DNA of 64,000 nucleotides from Acidimicrobiia bacterium (GTDB taxonomy: Bacteria; Actinomycetota; Acidimicrobiia; Acidimicrobiales; CATQHL01): positions 17,308 to 81,307 of the forward strand of contig VXXM01000038.1 in assembly GCA_009835395.1 (NCBI GenBank). The letters run 5' to 3'. The translations under genes were made by a program, and so were the position numbers. A model generated the notes under the pieces. That model had not been told where the DNA came from and did no database searches. It saw nothing but the letters and a program-made list of their open reading frames with translations. Below, in pieces: positions 36,711-43,928 of the stretch. The stretch's first letter is position 1. The number at the start of each line of letters is the position of its first letter.

Positions 36711-37079
36711 ATGACCGAGGCGCAATGCGCCCTTGACTCCGGGACCGGCATACGGGTCCTGATCTGTCGCGGCTGTTGCTGCGGCACCGAGCGAAAGCAC
36801 CCCGAGGTCGACCACGACGGGCAGATCGTCGCGATCTCGGCGCGGGCGCGGGCTCGTGTCGTCGATTGCGTCGGCGAGTGCGCCCACTCCAATGTCGTGA
36901 TCGTCCGCTCGGGCGACGGGTCATCGGTGTGGCTCGGAGGCATCAACAACCCCGCGATCACCGCTGCCCTGTGCGAGTGGCTCGGCGCCGGCGCTCCGCA
37001 ACCGCCGCCCCAGGTTCTTCAGTCGAGGGTCTTCGTTCGGCGATCAGAGACAGTCGGGGCAGGTGCCGAACACGTCTAA
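36711..37079 (+). CDS. 2Fe-2S thioredoxin-like ferredoxin domain protein
   Basis: A 122-residue small protein with a cysteine set typical of 2Fe-2S thioredoxin-fold ferredoxins: Cys19, Cys22-23-24 in CRGCCCGT and Cys53/Cys57 in DCVGECAHS. The VVIVRSGDGSSVWLGGINN segment is also typical. It starts 13 bases after the ATPase stop. An electron carrier beside a metal-chelate importer could reduce an imported ferric chelate; that is inference. Its last 36 bases overlap the end of the convergent Fur-family gene. Confidence 0.75.
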   Translation: MTEAQCALDSGTGIRVLICRGCCCGTERKHPEVDHDGQIVAISARARARVVDCVGECAHSNVVIVRSGDGSSVWLGGINNPAITAALCEWLGAGAPQPPPQVLQSRVFVRRSETVGAGAEHV

Positions 37080-37487
37080 CCGGTGGGCGCTCGGTTGGAA
37101 CCCGCTCGTGGCGAGCGCCTTGTCCAGCGATGTCTCGAGAGTGCGTTCGGCCGCAGCAGTCATGAAGAAATCATCGACCACCCCACACACGGCGCAGATG
37201 GTGTGGTGGTGATGGCCGATGATGTCCACCGAGAACTCGTAGCGAGTCGGGTCACTCGCCCCGACGACTCGCCGCACGACGCCCACGCTCTCGAGGTCGG
37301 CCATGTTGCGGTAGAGCGAGCTTTGCGTCAGGCCGGGACGCATCTCGAGCACCTCAGGGATGCTCGCTGGGCGAGCGGCGCGAACAAGGAGTTCCACGAG
37401 TTCCCGCCGGCCCTTGGTGTAGATCTGGCCGGCTTCACGCAGGCGGGCCGATACCAAGTCATGCGTTTCGACGGGTCGCAGGCCCAT
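37044..37487 (-). CDS. Fur-family metalloregulator (Fur/Zur)
   Basis: A 147-residue repressor. The N-terminal winged helix has YTKGRRELVELL and the recognition segment LTQSSLYRNMADLESVGVV. The dimerisation domain has the metal-binding HHHH at residues 92-95, and the structural zinc site uses Cys98/Cys101 (CAVC) and Cys143/Cys146 (CPDC). Sequence alone does not separate Fur from Zur. The neighbourhood with a COG0523 GTPase leans toward zinc. It is convergent with the importer operon and is the obvious candidate to bind the palindrome at 33679. Confidence 0.88.
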   Translation of the reverse strand: MGLRPVETHDLVSARLREAGQIYTKGRRELVELLVRAARPASIPEVLEMRPGLTQSSLYRNMADLESVGVVRRVVGASDPTRYEFSVDIIGHHHHTICAVCGVVDDFFMTAAAERTLETSLDKALATSGFQPSAHRLDVFGTCPDCL

Positions 37488-37569
37488 GACCAGATCCTAC
37501 TGAACGGCCTGGGGATCGTCGGCCTGACTCGGCCGCAGCCCTCATTGGCGCCGGGGGAGTTGTTCCCGG

Positions 37570-37830
37570 TTAGGCAGCGCGCCCGGGGGGTTCGTCACCC
37601 GCCCGCTGATCTCCGGTCGCCGGGAAGCCGATCCCCAGATGTCCCTCGATACGGGCCACGGCGATCCGCAGATCCGTGATCTGCTCGAGCTTCTCATCTT
37701 GGCGATCCATCCGGGCTTCGTGGCGGTCGAAGCCCCGGCGCATCTCGCGGAGCAGGAACCCGAAAGCAGCGAGAACTACGCCGAGGATCGATACCCAGGC
37801 GATGATGAACTCGAGTTGACCGACTTCCAC
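37570..37830 (-). CDS. Small membrane/coiled-coil protein, paralogue 3 of 3
   Basis: An 86-residue paralogue of the genes at 29412 and 30361. It begins at a GTG with GGGAGGGAG about 8 bases upstream, followed by the membrane segment LEFIIAWVSILGVVLAAFGFL, a charged helix REMRRGFDRHEARMDRQDEKLEQ, and the tail VARIEGHLGIGFP. The N-terminus and tail are nearly identical to paralogue 2. It lies between the Fur-family gene and the molybdenum hydroxylase genes, on the same strand as both. Function unknown. Confidence 0.7.
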   Translation of the reverse strand: MEVGQLEFIIAWVSILGVVLAAFGFLLREMRRGFDRHEARMDRQDEKLEQITDLRIAVARIEGHLGIGFPATGDQRAGDEPPGRAA

Positions 37831-37861
37831 TGCGCTGCTCCCTCCCCCGGGCGGGATTGCC

Positions 37862-37904
37862 CGGATGGTTCATTCAGGGGGAAGCTTCGACGGAGCGTAC
37901 CACC
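37862..37904 (-). repeat. Conserved upstream block, copy 3
   Basis: The clearest copy: minus strand GGTGGTACGCTCC, GAAGCTTCC and CCCTGAATGAACC lie in order before paralogue 3, in a 186-base gap. No -35 hexamer was recognised at the expected distance. Confidence 0.5.
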
Positions 37905-38016
37905 AGCCGCCGTCTGCGCTGCCCACGGAGAGACACACCCACACCAATCCGAACTCCCTCGACATCTGCACTCAGAAGTGGGTTCCTCTCAGCGGCATGT
38001 CCGTGTCAGTTCGGGA

Positions 38017-39384
38017 TCAGCGCGTACTGCGGCGGGAGATCGGCAACAGCCCTCTGATGAGCAAACCTCGCACGAGTTGTCGCCTGAACCGAGCCGACCC
38101 GCGAATGTCGTCGATGGGACGGCACTCCGCCTGGACTGTGCGTCCGGCCTCGCGCAGGAGTTCGGCGCTGAGCGGCGCCGATGTCAACACCGCCTCGGTC
38201 TCTGCCGCCCTGATGATGGTCGGCGCGACCGCGCCCAAGGCGATGCGAACGTCGTTCAGGCGACCGTTCTCGAGCCACCCGTCGCACGTCACTGAGGCGA
38301 CGGCGATCGTCTGCATCCGGCGCGGCCCGTGCTTCTCGAAGAAGCAGACGCGCTTGGCGCCGGATCGGACTCGCTTGGGCACGACGATCTCGGTGATCAG
38401 CTCGTCGCCCGCCAATGTGGTCTCGCCGGGGCCGGTTGCAACCTCTTCGACCGGGATCACTCGCTCCCCTGCGACCGACCGGATGAGCACCGATGCCCCC
38501 AAGGCCACAAGGGCCGGAGTGCCGTCGGCCGCCGGTGAGGCGTTTGCAATGTTGCCGCCCAGCGTTCCCAGGTTCTGGATCTGCTCCGCACCGACCTCTC
38601 GTGACGCCATCACGAGCACTTGGCACCACTCGTTGACGGCGGGCGAGGCAATCACGTCGCTGTAGGGGGTGGCGGCACCGATCACGACGCTGTCGTCGTC
38701 CTCCCGCACGAAGTTCATGGCATCGACTGCGGTGAGGTCGATGAACCGGTGCTCCTTGAGTCGATGCTCGAACTGGACTCCTATGTCGGTGCTGCCGCAG
38801 ACCAACGTCGATGCCTCGGGCTCGGCCAGCAGGCTCAGGACCTCTTCAACCGTGGTGGGCCTCCTGAAGACATCGCCGGCCAGGGAGCGGTCACTCGTCG
38901 GTCCGGCCGGACACGCGCGGGCGGCGCCGGCGCACTCCGCGGCTGCGACGATGGCGTCGATGATCTTGGTGTATCCGGTGCAGCGGCAGAGGTTGCCGGC
39001 AACGGCCCGGCGCGCCGCGCCACGGTCCGGTGCCGGATCACAGTCGAGAAGGTGACGAGCGGTCAGCACGAACCCCGGGGTGCAGAAGCCGCATTGCACG
39101 GCGCCCGTCTCGGCAAAGGCCTCGACGAGGGCCCGCCCGACGGCATCACTCTCGATTCCTTCGATCGTCGTGACCCGCTGCCCGTTGACCTGGCCCGCCA
39201 TGGTGAGGCACGAGGTCACCGGGCGACCCTCCACCAAAACGGTGCAGGAACCGCACTCACCCTCGCCGCACCCGTACTTGGTGCCGCGCAGTCCGAGGTC
39301 GTCGCGGAGCACCGACAGCAGCGTGTCCCGGGGGTCGACGTCCACCGACGTCGGCGCGCTATTGACCTCGAACCGGAGGCGCAT
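38017..39384 (-). CDS. Fused 2Fe-2S / FAD subunit of a xanthine dehydrogenase-family enzyme
   Basis: A 455-residue protein joining two normally separate subunits. Residues ~1-160 carry the two 2Fe-2S clusters: CGEGECGSC with a later Cys, and CGFC...CRCTGY. Residues ~170-440 form the FAD-binding CoxM-type domain (STLVCGSTDIG, LGTLGGNIANASPAADGTP) and its C-terminal part. This order is as in XdhA-type small subunits. It passes electrons from the molybdenum subunit to an acceptor. Its start lies 26 bases inside the end of the large-subunit gene, so they are coupled. Confidence 0.87.
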   Translation of the reverse strand: MRLRFEVNSAPTSVDVDPRDTLLSVLRDDLGLRGTKYGCGEGECGSCTVLVEGRPVTSCLTMAGQVNGQRVTTIEGIESDAVGRALVEAFAETGAVQCGFCTPGFVLTARHLLDCDPAPDRGAARRAVAGNLCRCTGYTKIIDAIVAAAECAGAARACPAGPTSDRSLAGDVFRRPTTVEEVLSLLAEPEASTLVCGSTDIGVQFEHRLKEHRFIDLTAVDAMNFVREDDDSVVIGAATPYSDVIASPAVNEWCQVLVMASREVGAEQIQNLGTLGGNIANASPAADGTPALVALGASVLIRSVAGERVIPVEEVATGPGETTLAGDELITEIVVPKRVRSGAKRVCFFEKHGPRRMQTIAVASVTCDGWLENGRLNDVRIALGAVAPTIIRAAETEAVLTSAPLSAELLREAGRTVQAECRPIDDIRGSARFRRQLVRGLLIRGLLPISRRSTR

Positions 39385-41629
39385 CGGCCAACCTCGCCAG
39401 CACCCGTTCCGCCGTCAGGGGCAACTCGGTGAAACGCACCCCGGTGGCGTTGCGGACCGCGTTCAGGATGGCGGGAGGCGTCGGGATCATGACCACCTCC
39501 GCGATCCCCTTGGCACCGTAGGGCGTCTGGGGGTCCCCGCATTCGACCGCAACGGTGTCGATGAGGTCGGGCACATCGGAGGGGTACGGCACGATGTAGG
39601 TCGACAATCCGTTGTTGAGGATGTGCCCGTCGACGGAGATGCAGTCCTCGCTCAGCGTGTAGCCGATGCTCTGCGTGATGCCTCCCTCCGACTGGCCCTC
39701 GAATCCCTGCAGATTGACCACCTTGCCGGCATCGACCGCGCTGAAGACCTGCAGCACGTCGACTCGCCCGGTCAGCAGGTCGACCTCGACGAGCACGGCC
39801 TGCGCGGCGTAGGTGAACACCCACTTGTCGTAGTCGTCGGTGTTGTCGCCTTCGTCCTCCTGGTAGATCCGGATCGCACCGCGCCCGACGCGCGGCCCCA
39901 GAGCCCCGAGCGGGACGGCGTTGCCCGACTGCTGCTCCACCGCGGCGTCGCCGGAGATTGCGACGTCCTCGAGGGCGGAGTCGAGCTTCTCGGCCACGGC
40001 CGCCCGGATCTGGCCCGAGAGGTCCTTCACGGCCTTGACGAGCGACGCGGCCATCACGTACATCGTGCGAACCGAATCGCAGGAGCCCGAGTCGGGTCCG
40101 GCCGAGTCGCCGACGACGACATCGACCATGTCGACAGGGCAATTCAACTCCTTCGCCGCGATCTGGGCGAAGGCGGTGGCGTTGCCCTGGCCCATGTCGA
40201 CCCCACCCATCCGGACCAGATAGGTGCCGCCATCGGTCAGTTCGACGACCGCCTCGCTCGAATCGGCCACTCCGTGGCCGTAGCCGACGCCCATCCAACC
40301 GGCGGCCATGCCGACACCTCGCGCCTTCCACAGCGCATCGTCGGTGGTGAGCCGTGTCAACTCCGTCCGGTTCCGCCAGAGCTCGCAGTTCTCGACCTCG
40401 GTCAGGACCTGCTGGAGACTGCTCTCATCGGAGTTGAAGTCGATGCCGCTCGGTCCGATCCGGCCGGGCTCGAGAGCGTTGATCCGGCGGATCCGGATGG
40501 GATCGATGCCGAGTTCCAGCGCCATTTCGTCCATCAGGCACTCGATGCCGACCGCACCCTGGAGGCCGCCGAAACCTCGGAAGGCGCCCGAGACGCAGTT
40601 GTTCGTGTACACGCAGTAGGCGTCCAGCTGCACGTTCGGGATGAAGTAGGGCCCGAGGCACGTCTCGGTGGAGACGTACAGCACCAACTCGCCCCAACTG
40701 GCGTGCGCGCCGGTGTCGGCCACCATCTCCAGCGTTGCGGCCGAAAGCCTCCCGTCGCCGTCGCACGCGATCCGGTAGGAGTTGAAGTACGGGTGCCGCT
40801 TGGGCGTGGCGGCGATGCTCTCGCTGCGGTCCAGCATGATGAAGCACGGCCGCTTGGTGAGGTGGGCCGCAAGGGCGAGCTGGCATTGAACCGTGAAGTC
40901 GTCCTTGCCCCCGAAGGAACCGCCGACCATCGGTGTGAGCACCCTGACTTGGCGCTCTTCGACGCCGAGCACCGCAGCGATCTGCTGCGCGTCGCGGTGC
41001 GGGTACTGGCCCCCATGGCGCACCGTCAGGACACCGTCCTCGTAGAAGGCCACACCGGCTTCGGTCTCCATCGGGATGTGCTCCTGGCGGCCGGTGCGGA
41101 ACTCACCCTCGACGACGTGTTCCGCGCCGGCGAACGCGGCCTCGACGTTGCCCGCCGAGTGGTGGATCTCCGATAGGACGTTGCCTCCCTCGTGCACGCG
41201 TGGAGAGCCGGATGACATCGCCTCGCGCGGGTCGGTGACGACCGGCAGGGGCTCGTACGACACGTCGATCAGGGCGTACGCAGCGCGGGCCTGCTCGTCA
41301 CTCTCGGCGACCACGATTGCCAGGACGTCGCCGGTGCATCTCACGAGACCGTCCACGAGCACGGGGCCGTCGCGACGTACCACGCCCACCGCGTTCGTGC
41401 CGGGAATGTCCTCGGCGGTGAAGACGCCGGCAACGCCTTCGGCGGCCCTGGCCGCCGAGGTGTCGATGCCATCGATGCGGGCGTGCGCGTACTCGGATCG
41501 CAGGAGGCGGACCCGGAGCATTCCCTCGACGTGATAGTCCGACGGGTAGACCTGCGTGCCCCGGGCCTTGTCGATGCCGTCGATCCGAGGAACGGGATCA
41601 CCGATGTGTGGCGCGATCGTCTCGGTCAT
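39359..41629 (-). CDS. Molybdenum hydroxylase large subunit (XdhB/CoxL type)
   Basis: A 756-residue molybdopterin-binding subunit. It begins TETIAPHIGDPVPRIDGIDKARG, has the substrate-channel region GGKDDF, GAFRGFGG and VDMGQGNA, and ends with the catalytic Glu motif GAKGIAE. I chose the ATG at 41629, which has GGGAG 9 bases upstream, over the ATG two codons earlier. Enzymes of this family hydroxylate N-heterocycles, purines or aldehydes using water. With the fused subunit downstream it makes a full enzyme. A promoter with a palindromic operator lies 65-93 bases upstream. Confidence 0.87.
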   Translation of the reverse strand: MTETIAPHIGDPVPRIDGIDKARGTQVYPSDYHVEGMLRVRLLRSEYAHARIDGIDTSAARAAEGVAGVFTAEDIPGTNAVGVVRRDGPVLVDGLVRCTGDVLAIVVAESDEQARAAYALIDVSYEPLPVVTDPREAMSSGSPRVHEGGNVLSEIHHSAGNVEAAFAGAEHVVEGEFRTGRQEHIPMETEAGVAFYEDGVLTVRHGGQYPHRDAQQIAAVLGVEERQVRVLTPMVGGSFGGKDDFTVQCQLALAAHLTKRPCFIMLDRSESIAATPKRHPYFNSYRIACDGDGRLSAATLEMVADTGAHASWGELVLYVSTETCLGPYFIPNVQLDAYCVYTNNCVSGAFRGFGGLQGAVGIECLMDEMALELGIDPIRIRRINALEPGRIGPSGIDFNSDESSLQQVLTEVENCELWRNRTELTRLTTDDALWKARGVGMAAGWMGVGYGHGVADSSEAVVELTDGGTYLVRMGGVDMGQGNATAFAQIAAKELNCPVDMVDVVVGDSAGPDSGSCDSVRTMYVMAASLVKAVKDLSGQIRAAVAEKLDSALEDVAISGDAAVEQQSGNAVPLGALGPRVGRGAIRIYQEDEGDNTDDYDKWVFTYAAQAVLVEVDLLTGRVDVLQVFSAVDAGKVVNLQGFEGQSEGGITQSIGYTLSEDCISVDGHILNNGLSTYIVPYPSDVPDLIDTVAVECGDPQTPYGAKGIAEVVMIPTPPAILNAVRNATGVRFTELPLTAERVLARLADAPPVRGQ

Positions 41630-41955
41630 GGGCATCTGCTCCCGGCCGGAGGCCGTCCACCGCTGAGCGTGGCCGCGATCCCGGGTCTCTCCGATTGTCC
41701 CTTGCAGTCTGACATATGTCAAGGACGAGCATCACAGCTATTGCATATGGATTACTTATGACCGATGGCTGTGTTCTCCACCGGGCACGGAGAGGAGGCA
41801 GGGGCGACGCGGCAGGTAGAGGCGGCCTCACCCCTGAGGGCCGCAGATCCGGTCCCAGCGCGGTACCATCGCCGCGGCCGGGTTCATGGGCGGCAACCAT
41901 CAGCGAGGCGCCACCCCCCAACACGATGGGACGTCCCCACCAAGGGAGAATGCGG
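41630..41955. other. 326-base divergent intergenic region
   Basis: This gap lies between the molybdenum hydroxylase gene (minus) and the metallo-beta-lactamase gene (plus). It contains the minus-strand promoter with palindrome at 41694-41722. On the + side, TACCAT near 41863 could be a -10, without a convincing -35. No open frame with coding character was found. Confidence 0.6.
41694..41722 (-). promoter_or_regulatory. Promoter for the molybdenum hydroxylase genes with palindromic operator
   Basis: On the minus strand TTGACA (41722-41717) and GACAAT (41699-41694) are separated by exactly 17 bases. The perfect palindrome TGACATATGTCA (41710-41721) covers the -35 box, so a dimeric regulator bound there would block or tune transcription. 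The palindrome resembles GntR-family operators; no GntR gene is in the window. Confidence 0.6.
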
Positions 41956-42852
41956 ATGGATTGGTTCCGTACCAGGAAGCTCTCGGACGGCGTCTGGCTG
42001 GTCGCTGAGCCGGCCCTGGTGAACCTGTGGCTCATCACGGGTACCGAGCGCGCCGTTCTTCTCGACACGGGGTGCGGCATCTCGCCGCTCCGGCCCGTCA
42101 TCTCGGCGCTGACCGACCTGCCGGTCACGGTTGTGAACACGCACTATCACTCCGACCACATCGGCGGGAACTGCGAGTTCGACGAGATCGTCACCCACGA
42201 GGTCGGCGCGGAACTGATATCCAAGCCCCTCGCCGAGGAGTGGCGCACAGGCTTCGCCAGCTACGTGCGGGATCTGCTGGCGTGCGCCGAGGCGTACCGG
42301 GCGATCGATCGGAAGCACTTCCACCTGCTGGAGTCGTTCAACGACATCGGGCCCCTGCCGGCGGGTTTCGACCTCGACTCGTGGGACATCGTGACCGGAC
42401 CGCCGACTTCCACCGTGGTCGACGGCGACCGGATCGATCTCGGCGACCGCTCCCTGATCGTGATGCACACCCCCGGTCACACCCCCGACTCGATCTGCCT
42501 GTTCGACGAGCGGGACAGCCTGCTGTTCACGGGCGACACGGTGCTGACCGGTGCCAACCTGGCCCAGTTCAACGAAGCGCACATCGACACCTATGCGGCG
42601 TCGACCCGGCGGCTCGCGGACATGGCCGGCGACGTGAGCCTGGTCGTCCCCCACCACTACGGCAGGACGACGATCGACCCGGGGTTCCTGGTCGAGGTGG
42701 CCAACGGCATGGAAGAGGTGGCGGCCGGTGAGGCCACGCTCGTGCCGGCCATCGACCTGTTCGACAATCAGGTCCTTGCGGCTATGTACGACCGCTTCAG
42801 CATCCTCGTCGCCGACCCCGACCTCGCGCCGCTGCTGGAGTTCACCGAGTAG
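41956..42852 (+). CDS. Metallo-beta-lactamase-fold hydrolase
   Basis: A 298-residue MBL-fold enzyme. The zinc motif HxHxDH is THYHSDHIGG, followed by HTPGHTPDS and LLFTGDTVL, and a final HHYG. The fold serves lactonases, glyoxalase II and many other hydrolases; the subgroup is not clear. I chose the ATG at 41956, with AAGGGAG 7 bases upstream; the ATG two codons earlier would be only 1 base from it. It is divergent from the molybdenum hydroxylase operon and convergent with the oxygenase gene, suggesting shared use in one pathway. Confidence 0.85.
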   Translation: MDWFRTRKLSDGVWLVAEPALVNLWLITGTERAVLLDTGCGISPLRPVISALTDLPVTVVNTHYHSDHIGGNCEFDEIVTHEVGAELISKPLAEEWRTGFASYVRDLLACAEAYRAIDRKHFHLLESFNDIGPLPAGFDLDSWDIVTGPPTSTVVDGDRIDLGDRSLIVMHTPGHTPDSICLFDERDSLLFTGDTVLTGANLAQFNEAHIDTYAASTRRLADMAGDVSLVVPHHYGRTTIDPGFLVEVANGMEEVAAGEATLVPAIDLFDNQVLAAMYDRFSILVADPDLAPLLEFTE

Positions 42853-42893
42853 ACGGCGTCGCCGCCGCGATGTGGCCGCGGCGCCTCGACGGG

Positions 42894-43862
42894 TCAGGTC
42901 GTGGCGGCGATCTTGTTGGCGATCCACTCGCCGGCGGGGATCGGCTCGGCGGGTTGCTCGCCGGGTGCGAGGCATGTGGGAACACACTGCACGAGGGCGT
43001 CGAGGCTCGGGTTGAAGAACAGCGGAATCGACAGCCGGTCGGTGCTCGTGTCGGCCGGGCAGACAACCCGGTGCATGCTCGACCGCCAGCGGCCGTTGCT
43101 CCAGAACGTCATCAGGTCGCCGAGGTTCACGACGTAGGTGTCCGGCACGACGGGGACGGGCACCCACGCGCCGTCGGGGGACTGCACCTGCAGCCCCGAC
43201 TCGCCGTCGGTGTAGAGCACGGTCACAGCCCCGTAGTCGGTGTGCTGGCCCCGGCGGAACCGACCTGGTTCGGGTTCGGCGAGCGTGGCCGGGTAGTAGT
43301 TGATGAACAGCGAGGAGGCCGGAAACTCGAACTTGTCGGCGAACCAGTCGGCCGGAAGATCGAGCGCCACCGCCAGGATGCGCATCAGCCGGTGGCCGAG
43401 CGCGCTCGTCTCGGCGTAGAAGTTGTCGGCGGCGTCCCGCAGGCCCTCGGTGTCGGGCCAGACGTTGGTGGCGAAGAAGCCGTCGACGTGCTTCACGTCC
43501 CGGCGGGCGTAGTCGGCTCGCTGCTCGGAGGAGAGTTCGGGCCCGAAGCCCAGATACTCCATGAAGTCGGGCGGGGTCTCGATGTCAAGGCTCGCCGCGG
43601 TGGCCATGGTGCCGACTCCCCACCATCCCCGCAGGATGTCGCCGTTGGCCGGGGTGAAGCGCGACTTCTCCTCCGGGGACTGCCCGAAGAAGGCGCGGCA
43701 GGCCCGGTCCATGTCCTCGTTCACCTCCTTGGGGATGCCGTGGCCGGCCACGACGAGGAATCCGTGCTCCTCGCAGGCGTCGTTCACGGCGGCGATCATG
43801 GCGGCCGCGGCCGGGCCACCATTCTCGAACGGCGAGATGTCGATGACGGGAATTGTGATCAT
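42894..43862 (-). CDS. Isopenicillin N synthase-like Fe(II)/2-oxoglutarate oxygenase
   Basis: A 322-residue member of the IPNS/2OG oxygenase family with an N-terminal DIOX_N domain (IPVIDISPFENGG, HGFLVVAGHGIP). The iron ligands are His207 and Asp209 (QHTDYG) and His264 (SMHRV), and Arg276-x-Ser278 (RLSIP) should bind 2-oxoglutarate. Bacterial relatives hydroxylate small molecules, including purine- or pyrimidine-like compounds and amino acids. GGGGGT is 5 bases before the ATG. It is the last gene of the minus-strand importer operon. Confidence 0.85.
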   Translation of the reverse strand: MITIPVIDISPFENGGPAAAAMIAAVNDACEEHGFLVVAGHGIPKEVNEDMDRACRAFFGQSPEEKSRFTPANGDILRGWWGVGTMATAASLDIETPPDFMEYLGFGPELSSEQRADYARRDVKHVDGFFATNVWPDTEGLRDAADNFYAETSALGHRLMRILAVALDLPADWFADKFEFPASSLFINYYPATLAEPEPGRFRRGQHTDYGAVTVLYTDGESGLQVQSPDGAWVPVPVVPDTYVVNLGDLMTFWSNGRWRSSMHRVVCPADTSTDRLSIPLFFNPSLDALVQCVPTCLAPGEQPAEPIPAGEWIANKIAATT

Positions 43863-43928
43863 GCTGACCCCCTTGGCCCAGCGGGCGGTTGGCCGGGACG
43901 GCGAAGACGCCGGATCGAGGCCACGCCG

